From: Membranipora membranacea | Taxonomy: Eukaryota > Bryozoa > Gymnolaemata > Cheilostomatida > Membraniporidae | DNA: 64,000 bases | Assembly: GCA_914767715.1 (NCBI GenBank) | Contig: OU612066.1 | Span: 13,335,001-13,399,000, forward strand | Direction: 5' to 3' | Shown: positions 23,398-36,133 of the stretch, one piece after another | Layout: each line of letters begins with the position of its first letter | Position numbering within the stretch: position 1 is the first letter of the stretch | Made by a program: the position numbers and the translations under genes | The notes under the pieces: generated by a model | Seen by the model: only the letters and a program-made list of their open reading frames with translations | Database searches by the model: none | What the model was told of the DNA's origin: nothing

Positions 23398-26300
23398 ATG
23401 CTTTTTTTTCGGCCAGATCAAAATATAGATTTGCTTCTAACTAACCTCATAAGGAGCAGCAACTCCTGCTTATCTCGAATCTGCAGACCGTTTGGCTCTG
23501 CGGCTTTTCGTTCTCCGTCAGCGTCCGTTTTAATTAGGGCCACTTTTGTTATTAAAAAACATGCCAGACGGCAGCATCGAGAAATTAAATCTCTGTTGGA
23601 TTCTTATCAAACTCCGACCAGTTCAAGCTCTTATTGCCCTCATTCAACACGCCGAATATTGGAATCCTCGGATTAACAGGGGGTCACAACGCTGACTTGA
23701 AAATCCATAAATTATACCAAGGGAGGGTATCATGTTTTTTTTTCGGCCAGATCAAAAAATAGATTTGCTTCTAACTAACCTCATAAGGAGGAGCAACTCC
23801 TGCTCATCTCGAATCTGCAGAACGATTGGCTCTGCGGCTGTTCGTTCTCCGTCAGCGTCCGTTTTAATTAGGGCCACTTTTGCTATAAAAAAACATGCCA
23901 AACGGCAGCATCGAAAATTAAATCTCTGTTGGATTCTTATCAAACTCCAACCAGTTCAAGCTCTTATTGCCCTTATTCAACACGCCGAATATTTGAATCC
24001 TCGGATTAACAGGGGGGTCACAACGCTGACTTGAAAATCCAAAAATTATACCAAGGGAGGGTATCATGCTTTTTTTTCGGCCAGATCAAAAAATAGATTT
24101 GCTTCTAACTAACCTCATAAGGAGGAGCAACTCCTGCTCATCTCGAATCTGCAGACCGTTTGGCTCTGCGGCATTTCGTTCTCCGTCAGCGTCCGTTTTA
24201 ATTAGGGCCACTGTTGCTATAAAAAAACATGCCAAATGGCAGCATCGGAAAATTAAATCTCTGTCGGATTCTTATCAAACTCCGACCAGTTCATGCTCTT
24301 ATTGCCCTCATTCAACACGCCGAATATTGGAATCCTCGGATTAACAGGGGGTCACAACGCTGACTTGAAAATCCATAAATTATACCAAGGGAGGGTATCA
24401 TGTTTTTTTTTCGGCCAGATCAAAAAATAGATTTGCTTCTAACTAACCTCATAAGGAGGAGCAACTCCTGCTCATCTCGAATCTGCAGAACGATTGGCTC
24501 TGCGGCTGTTCGTTCTCCGTCAGCGTCCGTTTTAATTAGGGCCACTTTTGTTATTAAAAAACATGCCAGACGGCAGCATCGAGAAATTAAATCTCTGTTG
24601 GATTCTTATCAAACTCCGACCAGTTCAAGCTCTTATTGCCCTCATTCAACACGCCGAATATTGGAATCCTCGGATTAACAGGGGGTCACAACGCTGACTT
24701 GAAAATCCATAAATTATACCAAGGGAGGGTATCATGTTTTTTTTTCGGCCAGATCAAAAAATAGATTTGCTTCTAACTAACCTCATAAGGAGGAGCAACT
24801 CCTGCTCATCTCGAATCTGCAGAACGATTGGCTCTGCGGCTGTTCGTTCTCCGTCAGCGTCCGTTTTAATTAGGGCCACTTTTGCTATAAAAAAACATGC
24901 CAAACGGCAGCATCGAAAATTAAATCTCTGTTGGATTCTTATCAAACTCCAACCAGTTCAAGCTCTTATTGCCCTTATTCAACACGCCGAATATTTGAAT
25001 CCTCGGATTAACAGGGGGGTCACAACGCTGACTTGAAAATCCAAAAATTATACCAAGGGAGGGTATCATGCTTTTGTTTCGGCCAGATCAAAAAATAGAT
25101 TTGCTTCTAACTAACCTCATAAGGAGGAGCAACTCCTGCTCATCTCGAATCTGCAGACCGTTTGGCTCTGCGGCATTTCGTTCTCCGTCAGCGTCCGTTT
25201 TAATTAGGGCCACTGTTGCTATAAAAAAACATGCCAAATGGCAGCATCGGAAAATTAAATCTCTGTCGGATTCTTATCAAACTCCGACCAGTTCATGCTC
25301 TTATTGCCCTCATTCAACACTCCGAATATTGGAATCCTCGGATTAACAGGGGGGTCACAACGCTGACTTGAAAATCCAAAAATTATACCAAGGGAGGGTA
25401 TCATGCTTTTTTTTCGGCCAGATCAAAATATAGATTTGCTTCTAACTAACCTCATAAGGAGCAGCAACTCCTGCTTATCTCGAATCTGCAGACCGTTTGG
25501 CTCTGCGGCTTTTCGTTCTCCGTCAGCGTCCGTTTTCATTAGGGCCTCTTTTGCTATAAAAAAACATGCTAAACGCCAGCATCGAAAAATTAAATCTCTG
25601 TTGGATTCTTACCAAACTCCGACCAGTTCAAGCTCCTATTGCCCTCATTCAACACGCCGAATATTGGAATCCTCGGATTAACAGGGGGGTCACAACGCTG
25701 ACTTGAAAATCCAAAAATTATACCAAGGGAGGGTATCATGCGTTTTTTTCGGCCAGATCAAAAAATAGATTTGCTTCTAACTAACCTCATAAGGAGGAGC
25801 AACTGCTGCTCATCTCGAATCTGCAGACCCTTTTGCTCTGCGGCTTTTCGTTCTCCGTCAGCGTCCGTTTTAATTAGGGCCACTTTTGCTATAAAAAAAC
25901 ATGCCAAAAGGCAGCATCTAAAAATTAAATCTCTGTTGGATTCTTATCAAACTCCGACCAGTTCAAGCTCTTAATGCCCTCATTCAACACGCCTAATTTA
26001 TTGGAATCCTCGGATCAACACGGGGGTAACAACGCTGACTTGAAAATCCAAAAATTATACCAAGGGAGGGTATCATGCTTTTTTTTTGGCCAGATCAAAA
26101 ATTAGATTTGCTTCTAACTAACCTCATGAGGAGGAGCAACTCCTGCTCATCTCGAATCTGCAGAGCGTTTGGCTCTGCGGCTTTTCGTTCTCCGTCAGCG
26201 TCCGTTTTAATTAGGGCCACTTTTGCTATAAAAAAACATGCCAAACGGCAGCATCGAAAAATTAAATCTTTGTTGGATTCTTATCAAACTCCGACCAGTT

Positions 26301-27753
26301 CAAGCTGTTATTGCCCTCATTCAACACGCCGAATATTGGACTCCTCGGATTAACATGGGGGTCACAACGCTGACTTGAAAATGCATAAATTATACCAAGG
26401 GAGGGTATCATGCTTTTTTTTCGGCCAGATCAAAAAATAGATTTGCTTCTAACTAACCTCATAAGGAGGAGCAACTCCTGCTCATCTCGAACCTGCAGAC
26501 AGTTTGGCTCTGCGGCTTTTCGTTCTCCGTCAGCGTCCGTTTTAACTAGGGCCACTTTTGCTATACAAAAACATGCCAAACGGCAGCATCGAAAAATTAA
26601 ATCTCTGTTGGATTCTTATCAAACTCTGACCAGTTCAAGCTCTTATTGCCCTCATTCAACGCGCCGAATATTGGAATCCTCGGATTAACAGGAGTGTCAC
26701 AACGCTGACTTGAAAATCCAACATTTATACCAAGGGAGGGTATCATGCTTTTTTTTCGGCCAGATCAAATAATAGATTTTCTTCAAACTAACCTCATAAG
26801 GAGGAGCAACTCCTGCTCATCTCGAATCTGCAGACCGTTTGGCTCTGCGGCTTTTCGTTCTCCGTCAGCTTCCGTTTTAATTAGGGCCCCTTTTACTATA
26901 AAAAAACATGCCAAAAGGCAGCATCTAAAAATTAAATCTCTGTTGGATTCTTATCAAACTCCGACCAGTTCAAGCTCTTAATGCCCTCATTCAACACGCC
27001 TAATATATTGGAATCCTCGGATTAACACGGGGGTAACAACGCTGACTTGAAAATCCAAAAATTATACCAAGGGAGGGTATCATGCTTTTTTTTTGGCCAG
27101 ATCAAAAATTAGATTTGCTTCTAACTAACCTCATAAGGAGAAGCAACTCCTGCTCATCTCGAATCTGCAGACCGTTTGGCTCTGCGGCTTTTCGTTCTCC
27201 GTCAGCGTCCGTTTTAATTAGGGCCCCTTTTACTATAAAAAAACATGCCAAAAGGCAGCATCTAAAAATTAAATCTCTGTTGGATTCTTATCAAACTCCG
27301 ACCAGTTCAAGCTCTTAATGCCCTCATTTAACACGCCTAATATATTGGAATCCTCGGATCAACACGGGGGTAACAACGCTGACTTGAAAATCCAAAAATT
27401 ATACCAAGGGAGGGTATCATGCTTTTTTTTTGGCCAGATCAAAAATTAGATTTGCTTCTAACTAACCTCATGAGGAGGAGCAACTCCTGCTCATCTCGAA
27501 TCTGCAGACCGTTTGGCTCTGCGGCTTTTCGTTCTCCGTCAGCGTCCGTTTTAATTAGGGCCACTTTTGCTATAAAAAAACATGCCAAACGGCAGCATCG
27601 AAAAATTAAATCTCTGTTGGATTCTTATCAAACTCCGACCAGTTCAAGCTCTTATTGCCCTCATTCAACACGCCGAATATTGGAATCCTCGGATTAACAG
27701 GGGGGTCACAACGCTGACTTGAAAATCCAAAAATTTTACCAAGGGAGGGTATC
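23398..27753. repeat. 13-mer higher-order repeat D, copy 1 (4356 bp)
   Basis: Thirteen monomers. Markers in order include GTTATTAAAAAAC and GCCAGACGG (23398), AGAACGATTGG with CGGCTGTTCG (23732), CACTGTTGC with TCTGTCGG (24066), CATTAGGGCCTC with ATGCTAAACGCC (25403), AACTGCTGCTC (25738), CATGAGGAGG with TGCAGAGCG (26075), CTCGAACCTGC with AACTAGGG (26410) and two 337 bp monomers (26745, 27082). The same order recurs at a constant offset of 4356 bp. Confidence 0.92.
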
Positions 27754-30700
27754 ATGCTTTTTTTTCGGCCAGATCAAAATATAGATTTGCTTCTAACTAA
27801 CCTCATAAGGAGCAGCAACTCCTGCTTATCTCGAATCTGCAGACCGTTTGGCTCTGCGGCTTTTCGTTCTCCGTCAGCGTCCGTATTAATTAGGGCCACT
27901 TTTGTTATTAAAAAACATGCCAGACGGCAGCATCGAGAAATTAAATCTCTGTTGGATTCTTATCAAACTCCGACCAGTTCAAGCTCTTATTGCCCTCATT
28001 CAACACGCCGAATATTGGAATCCTCGGATTAACAGGGGGTCACAACGCTGACTTGAAAATCCATAAATTATACCAAGGGAGGGTATCATGTTTTTTTTTC
28101 GGCCAGATCAAAAAATAGATTTGCTTCTAACTAACCTCATAAGGAGGAGCAACTCCTGCTCATCTCGAATCTGCAGAACGATTGGCTCTGCGGCTGTTCG
28201 TTCTCCGTCAGCGTCCGTTTTAATTAGGGCCACTTTTGCTATAAAAAAACATGCCAAACGGCAGCATCGAAAATTAAATCTCTGTTGGATTCTTATCAAA
28301 CTCCAACCAGTTCAAGCTCTTATTGCCCTTATTCAACACGCCGAATATTTGAATCCTCGGATTAACAGGGGGGTCACAACGCTGACTTGAAAATCCAAAA
28401 ATTATACCAAGGGAGGGTATCATGCTTTTTTTTCGGCCAGATCAAAAAATAGATTTGCTTCTAACTAACCTCATAAGGAGGAGCAACTCCTGCTCATCTC
28501 GAATCTGCAGACCGTTTGGCTCTGCGGCATTTCGTTCTCCGTCAGCGTCCGTTTTAATTAGGGCCACTGTTGCTATAAAAAAACATGCCAAATGGCAGCA
28601 TCGGAAAATTAAATCTCTGTCGGATTCTTATCAAACTCCGACCAGTTCATGCTCTTATTGCCCTCATTCAACACGCCGAATATTGGAATCCTCGGATTAA
28701 CAGGGGGTCACAACGCTGACTTGAAAATCCATAAATTATACCAAGGGAGGGTATCATGTTTTTTTTTCGGCCAGATCAAAAAATAGATTTGCTTCTAACT
28801 AACCTCATAAGGAGGAGCAACTCCTGCTCATCTCGAATCTGCAGAACGATTGGCTCTGCGGCTTTTCGTTCTCCGTCAGCGTCCGTTTTAATTAGGGCCA
28901 CTTTTGTTATTAAAAAACATGCCAGACGGCAGCATCGAGAAATTAAATCTCTGTTGGATTCTTATCAAACTCCGACCAGTTCAAGCTCTTATTGCCCTCA
29001 TTCAACACGCCGAATATTGGAATCCTCGGATTAACAGGGGGTCACAACGCTGACTTGAAAATCCATAAATTATACCAAGGGAGGGTATCATGTTTTTTTT
29101 TCGGCCAGATCAAAAAATAGATTTGCTTCTAACTAACCTCATAAGGAAGAGCAACTCCTGCTCATCTCGAATCTGCAGAACGATTGGCTCTGCGGCTGTT
29201 CGTTCTCCGTCAGCGTCCGTTTTAATTAGGGCCACTTTTGCTATAAAAAAACATGCCAAACGGCAGCATCGAAAATTAAATCTCTGTTGGATTCTTATCA
29301 AACTCCAACCAGTTCAAGCTCTTATTGCCCTTATTCAACACGCCGAATATTTGAATCCTCGGATTAACAGGGGGGTCACAACGCTGACTTGAAAATCCAA
29401 AAATTATACCAAGGGAGGGTATCATGCTTTTTTTTCGGCCAGATCAAAAAATAGATTTGCTTCTAACTAACCTCATAAGGAGGAGCAACTCCTGCTCATC
29501 TCGAATCTGCAGACCGTTTGGCTCTGCGGCATTTCGTTCTCCGTCAGCGTCCGTTTTAATTAGGGCCACTGTTGCTATAAAAAAACATGCCAAATGGCAG
29601 CATCGGAAAATTAAATCTCTGTCGGATTCTTATCAAACTCCGACCAGTTCATGCTCTTATTGCCCTCATTCAACACTCCGAATATTGGAATCCTCGGATT
29701 AACAGGGGGGTCACAACGCTGACTTGAAAATCCAAAAATTATACCAAGGGAGGGTATCATGCTTTTTTTTCGGCCAGATCAAAATATAGATTTGCTTCTA
29801 ACTAACCTCATAAGGAGCAGCAACTCCTGCTTATCTCGAATCTGCAGACCGTTTGGCTCTGCGGCTTTTCGTTCTCCGTCAGCGTCCGTTTTCATTAGGG
29901 CCTCTTTTGCTATAAAAAAACATGCTAAACGCCAGCATCGAAAAATTAAATCTCTGTTGGATTCTTACCAAACTCCGACCAGTTCAAGCTCCTATTGCCC
30001 TCATTCAACACGCCGAATATTGGAATCCTCGGATTAACAGGGGGGTCACAACGCTGACTTGAAAATCCAAAAATTATACCAAGGGAGGGTATCATGCGTT
30101 TTTTTCGGCCAGATCAAAAAATAGATTTGCTTCTAACTAACCTCATAAGGAGGAGCAACTGCTGCTCATCTCGAATCTGCAGACCCTTTTGCTCTGCGGC
30201 TTTTCGTTCTCCGTCAGCGTCCGTTTTAATTAGGGCCACTTTTGCTATAAAAAAACATGCCAAAAGGCAGCATCTAAAAATTAAATCTCTGTTGGATTCT
30301 TATCAAACTCCGACCAGTTCAAGCTCTTAATGCCCTCATTCAACACGCCTAATTTATTGGAATCCTCGGATCAACACGGGGGTAACAACGCTGACTTGAA
30401 AATCCAAAAATTATACCAAGGGAGGGTATCATGCTTTTTTTTTGGCCAGATCAAAAATTAGATTTGCTTCTAACTAACCTCATGAGGAGGAGCAACTCCT
30501 GCTCATCTCGAATCTGCAGAGCGTTTGGCTCTGCGGCTTTTCGTTCTCCGTCAGCGTCCGTTTTAATTAGGGCCACTTTTGCTATAAAAAAACATGCCAA
30601 ACGGCAGCATCGAAAAATTAAATCTTTGTTGGATTCTTATCAAACTCCGACCAGTTCAAGCTGTTATTGCCCTCATTCAACACGCCGAATATTGGACTCC

Positions 30701-32109
30701 TCGGATTAACATGGGGGTCACAACGCTGACTTGAAAATGCATAAATTATACCAAGGGAGGGTATCATGCTTTTTTTTCGGCCAGATCAAAAAATAGATTT
30801 GCTTCTAACTAACCTCATAAGGAGGAGCAACTCCTGCTCATCTCGAACCTGCAGACAGTTTGGCTCTGCGGCTTTTCGTTCTCCGTCAGCGTCCGTTTTA
30901 ACTAGGGCCACTTTTGCTATACAAAAACATGCCAAACGGCAGCATCGAAAAATTAAATCTCTGTTGGATTCTTATCAAACTCTGACCAGTTCAAGCTCTT
31001 ATTGCCCTCATTCAACGCGCCGAATATTGGAATCCTCGGATTAACAGGAGTGTCACAACGCTGACTTGAAAATCCAACATTTATACCAAGGGAGGGTATC
31101 ATGCTTTTTGTTCGGCCAGATCAAATAATAGATTTTCTTCAAACTAACCTCATAAGGAGGAGCAACTCCTGCTCATCTCGAATCTGCAGACCGTTTGGCT
31201 CTGCGGCTTTTCGTTCTCCGTCAGCTTCCGTTTTAATTAGGGCCCCTTTTACTATAAAAAAACATGCCAAAAGGCAGCATCTAAAAATTAAATCTCTGTT
31301 GGATTCTTATCAAACTCCGACCAGTTCAAGCTCTTAATGCCCTCATTCAACACGCCTAATATATTGGAATCCTCGGATTAACACGGGGGTAACAACGCTG
31401 ACTTGAAAATCCAAAAATTATACCAAGGGAGGGTATCATGCTTTTTTTTTGGCCAGATCAAAAATTAGATTTGCTTCTAACTAACCTCATAAGGAGAAGC
31501 AACTCCTGCTCATCTCGAATCTGCAGACCGTTTGGCTCTGCGGCTTTTCGTTCTCCGTCAGCGTCCGTTTTAATTAGGGCCCCTTTTACTATAAAAAAAC
31601 ATGCCAAAAGGCAGCATCTAAAAATTAAATCTCTGTTGGATTCTTATCAAACTCCGACCAGTTCAAGCTCTTAATGCCCTCATTCAACACGCCTAATATA
31701 TTGGAATCCTCGGATCAACACGGGGGTAACAACGCTGACTTGAAAATCCAAAAATTATACCAAGGGAGGGTATCATGCTTTTTTTTTGGCCAGATCAAAA
31801 ATTAGATTTGCTTCTAACTAACCTCATGAGGAGGAGCAACTCCTGCTCATCTCGAATCTGCAGACCGTTTGGCTCTGCGGCTTTTCGTTCTCCGTCAGCG
31901 TCCGTTTTAATTAGGGCCACTTTTGCTATAAAAAAACATGCCAAACGGCAGCATCGAAAAATTAAATCTCTGTTGGATTCTTATCAAACTCCGACCAGTT
32001 CAAGCTCTTATTGCCCTCATTCAACACGCCGAATATTGGAATCCTCGGATTAACAGGGGGGTCACAACGCTGACTTGAAAATCCAAAAATTTTACCAAGG
32101 GAGGGTATC
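27754..32109. repeat. 13-mer higher-order repeat D, copy 2 (4356 bp)
   Basis: Second full copy of 23398-27753. Differences I noticed: CGTATTAATT (27892 region) versus CGTTTTAATT; CGGCTTTTCG versus CGGCTGTTCG in the fourth monomer; AAGGAAGAGC versus AAGGAGGAGC in the fifth; TTTTTTTTCGG versus TTTTGTTTCGG in the sixth; TTTTTGTTCGG versus TTTTTTTTCGG at 31101; and CATTCAACACG versus CATTTAACACG. That is about six or seven changes found by eye in 4.4 kb, so it is probably an older duplication than blocks F, G and H. Confidence 0.92.
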
Positions 32110-35100
32110 ATGCTTTTTTTTCGGCCAGATCAAAATATAGATTTGCTTCTAACTAACCTCATAAGGAGGAGCAACTCCTGCTTATCTCGAATCTGCAGAC
32201 CGTTTGGCTCTGCAGCTTTTCGTTCTCTGTCAGCGTCCGTTTTGATTAGGGCCACTTTTGCTACAAAAAAACATGCCAAACGGCAGCATCGAAAAATTAA
32301 ATCTCTGTTGGATTCTTATCAAACTCCGACCAGTTCAAGCTCTTCTTGCCCTCATTCAACACGCCGAATATTGGAATCCTCGGATTAACAGGGGGGTCAC
32401 AACGCTGACTTGAAAATCCAAAAATTATACCAAGGGAGGGTATCATGCTTTTTTTTCGGCCAGATCAAATAATAGATTTGCTTCTAACTAACCTCATAAG
32501 GAGGAGCAACTCCTGCTCATCTCGAATCTGCAGACCGTTTGACTCTGCGGCTTTTCGTTCTCCGTCAGCGTCCGTTTTAATTAGGGCCACTTTTGCTATA
32601 AAAAACTTGCCAAACGGCAGCATCGAAAAATTAAATCTCTGTTGGATTCTTATCAAACTCCGACCAGTTCAAGCTCTTATTGCCCTCATTCAACACGCCG
32701 AATATTGGAATCCTCGGATTAACAGGGGGGTCAAAACGCTGACTTGAAAATCCAAAAATTATACCAAGGGAGGGTATCATGCTTTTTTTTCGGCCAGATC
32801 AAAAAATAGATTTGCTTCTAACTAACCTCATAAGGAGGAGCAACTCCTGCTCATCTCGAATCTGCAGACCGTTTGGCTCTGCGGCTTTTCGTTCTCCGTC
32901 AGCGTCCGTTTTAATTAGGGCCACTTTTGCTATACAAAAACATGCCAAACGGCAGCATCGAAAAATTAAATCTCTGTTGGATTCTTATCAAACTCTGACC
33001 AGTTCAAGCTCTTATTGCCCTCATTCAACCCGCCGAATATTGGAATCCTCGGATTAACAGGGGGGTCACAACGCTGACTTGAAAATCCAACAATTATTCC
33101 AAGGGAGGGTATCATGCTTTTTTTTCGGCCAGATCAAAAAATAGATTTTCTTCTAACAAACCTCATAAGGAGAAGCAACTCCTGCTCATCTCGAATCTGC
33201 AGACCGTTTGGCTCTGCGGCTTTTCGTTCTCCGTCAGCGTCCGTTTTAATTAGGGCCCCTTTTACTATAAAAAAACATGCCAAAAGGCAGCATCTAAAAA
33301 TTAAATCTCTGTTGGATTCTTATCAAACTCCGACCAGTTCAAGCTCTTAATGCCCTCATTCAACACGCCTAATATATTGGAATCCTCGGATCAACACGGG
33401 GGTAACAACGCTGACTTGAAAATCCAAAAATTATACCAAGGGAGGGTATCATGCTTTTTTTTTGGCCAGATCAAAAATTAGATTTGCTTCTAACTAACCT
33501 CATGAGGAGGAGCAACTCCTGCTCATCTCGAATCTGCAGAGCGTTTGGCTCTGCGGCCTTTCGTTCTCCGTCAGCGTCCGTTTTAATTAGGGCCACTTTT
33601 GCTATAAAAAAACATGCCAAACGGCAGCATCGAAAAACTAAATCTTTGTTGGATTCTTATCAAACTCCGACCAGTTCAAGCTGTTATTGCCCTCATTCAA
33701 CACGCCGAATATTGGACTCCTCGGATTAACATGGGGGTCACAACGCTGACTTGAAAATGCATAAATTATACCAAGGGAGGGTATCATGCTTTTTTTTCGG
33801 CCAGATCAAAAAATAGATTTGCTTCTAACTAACCTCATAAGGAGGAGCAACTCCTGCTCATCTCGAACCTGCAGACAGTTTGGCTCTGCGGCTTTTCGTT
33901 CTCCGTCAGCGTCCGTTTTAACTAGGGCCACTTTTGCTATACAAAAACATGCCAAACGGCAGCATCGAAAAATTAAATCTCTGTTGGATTCTTATCAAAC
34001 TCTGACCAGTTCAAGCTCTTATTGCCCTCATTCAACGCGCCGAATATTGGAATCCTCGGATTAACAGGGGTGTCACAACGCTGACTTGAAAATCCAACAT
34101 TTATACCAAGGGAGGGTATCATGCTTTTTTTTCGGCCAGATCAAATAATAGATTTTCTTCAAACTAACCTCATAAGGAGGAGCAACTCCTGCTCATCTCG
34201 AATCTGCAGACCGTTTGGCTCTGCGGCTTTTCGTTCTCCGTCAGCTTCCGTTTTAATTAGGGCCCCTTTTACTATAAAAAAACATGCCAAAAGGCACCAT
34301 CTAAAAATTAAATCTCTGTTGGATTCTTATCAAACTCCGACCAGTTCAAGCTCTTAATGCCCTCATTCAACACGCCTAATATATTGGAATCCTCGGATTA
34401 ACACGGGGGTAACAACGCTGACTTGAAAATCCAAAAATTATACCAAGGGAGGGTATCATGCTTTTTTTTTGGCCAGATCAAAAATTAGATTTGCTTCTAA
34501 CTAACCTCATGAGGAGGAGCAACTCCTGCTCATCTCGAATCTGCAGAGCGTTTGGCTCTGCGGCTTTTCGTTCTCCGTCAGCGTCCGTTTTAATTAGGGC
34601 CACTTTTGCTATAAAAAAACATGCCAAACGGCAGCATCGAAAAATTAAATCTCTGTTGGATTCTTATCAAACTCCGACCAGTTCAAGCTGTTATTGCCCT
34701 CATTGAACACGCCGAATATTGGACTCCTCGGATTAACAGGGGGGTCACAACGCTGACTTGAAAATGCAAAAATTATACCAAGGGAGGGTATAATGCTTTT
34801 TTTTCGGCCAGATCAAAAAATAGATTTGCTTCTAACTAACCTCATAAGGAGGAGCAACTCCTGCTCATCTCGAACCTGCAGACAGTTTGGCTCTGCGGCT
34901 TTTCGTTCTCCGTCAGCGTCCGTTTTACCTAGGGCCACTTTTGCTATACAAAAACATGCCAAACGGCAGCATCGAAAAATTAAATCTCTGTTGGATTCTT
35001 ATCAAACTCTGACCAGTTCAAGCTCTTATTGCCCTCATTCAACGCGCCGAATATTGGAATCCTCGGATTAACAGGGGTGTCACAACGCTGACTTGAAAAT

Positions 35101-35127
35101 CCAACATTTATACCAAGGGAGGGTATC

Positions 35128-35462
35128 ATGCTTTTTTTTTGGCCAGATCAAAAATTAGATTTGCTTCTAACTAACCTCATGAGGAGGAGCAACTCCTGCT
35201 CATCTCGAATCTGCAGAGCGTTTGGCTCTGCGGCTTTTCGTTCTCCGTCAGCGTCCGTTTTAATTAGGGCCACTTTTGCTATAAAAAAACATGCCAAAAG
35301 GCAGCATCTAAAAATTAAATCTCTGTTGGATTCTTATCAAACTCTGACCAGTTCAAGCTCTTATTGCCCTCATTCAACGCGCCGAATATTGGAATCCTCG
35401 GATTAACAGGGGGGTCACAACGCTGACTTGAAAATCCAACAATTATACCATGGTAGGGTATC
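35128..35462. repeat. Mosaic monomer of three subfamily types
   Basis: The 5' third (GGCCAGATCAAAAATTAG, CATGAGGAGG, TGCAGAGCG) is the 26075/34458 type. The middle (AAAAGGCAGCATCTAAAAA) is the 337 bp type. The 3' third (ACTCTGACC, TTCAACGCGCC) is the 26410/34793 type. All three source types are immediate neighbours (34121, 34458, 34793), so two short exchanges or conversion tracts within one monomer are the simplest reading. Confidence 0.82.
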
Positions 35463-35799
35463 ATGCTTTTTTTTCGGCCAGATCAAAAAATAGATTTTCT
35501 TCTAACTAACCTCATAAGGAGGAGCAACTCCTGCTTATCTCGAATCTGCAGACCTTTTGGCTCTGCGGCTTTTTGTTCTCCGTCAGCGTCCGTTTTTATT
35601 AGGGCCCCTTTTACTATAAAAAAACATGCCAAAAGGCAGCATCTAAAAATTAAATCTCTGTTGGATTCTTATCAAACTCCGACCAGTTCAAGCTCTTAAT
35701 GCCCTCATTCAACACGCCTAATATATTGGAATCCTCGGATTAACACGGGGGTAACAACGCCGACTTGAAAATCCAAAAATTATACCAAGGGAGGGTGTC

Positions 35800-36133
35800 A
35801 TGCTTTTTTTTGGCCAGACCAAAAATTAGATTTGCTTCTAACTAACCTCATGAGGAGGAGCAACTCCCGCTCATCTCGAATCTGCAGAGCGTTTGGCTCT
35901 GCGGCTTTTCGTTCTCCGTCAGCGTCCGTTTTAACTAGGGCCACTTTTGCTATACAAAAACATGCCAAACGGCAGCATCGAAAAATTAAATCTCTGTTGG
36001 ATTCTTATCAAACTCTGACCAGTTCAAGCTCTTATTGCCCTCATTCAACGCGCCGAATATTGGAATCCTCGGATTAACAGGGGGGTCACAACGCTGACTT
36101 GAAAATCCAACAATTATACCAAGGGAGGGTATC
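35800..36133. repeat. Hybrid monomer (TGCAGAGCG type 5', AACTAGGG type 3')
   Basis: The 5' part has GGCCAGACCAAAAATTAG, CATGAGGAGG and TGCAGAGCG, as at 34458. From about monomer position 137 it switches to AACTAGGGCC, CTATACAAAAAC, ACTCTGACC and TTCAACGCGCC, as at 34793. It has lost one T in the start run and has GGGTGTCATG before the start. The breakpoint lies between roughly 35895 and 35935. Confidence 0.82.

Larger units (their letters stand above)
22729..32109. repeat. Zone D: 13-mer higher-order block with nested trimers
   Basis: Monomer starts: 22729, 23063, 23398, 23732, 24066, 24400, 24734, 25068, 25403, 25738, 26075, 26410, 26745, 27082, 27419, 27754, 28088, 28422, 28756, 29090, 29424, 29759, 30094, 30431, 30766, 31101, 31438, 31775. 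Many monomers have a five-G rather than six-G run and are 334 bp. The block 23398-27753 is repeated in full at 27754-32109. The first part also contains a trimer of about 1002 bp: 23732 with 24066 is repeated at 24734 with 25068. The 337 bp subfamily first appears at 25738. Confidence 0.9.
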
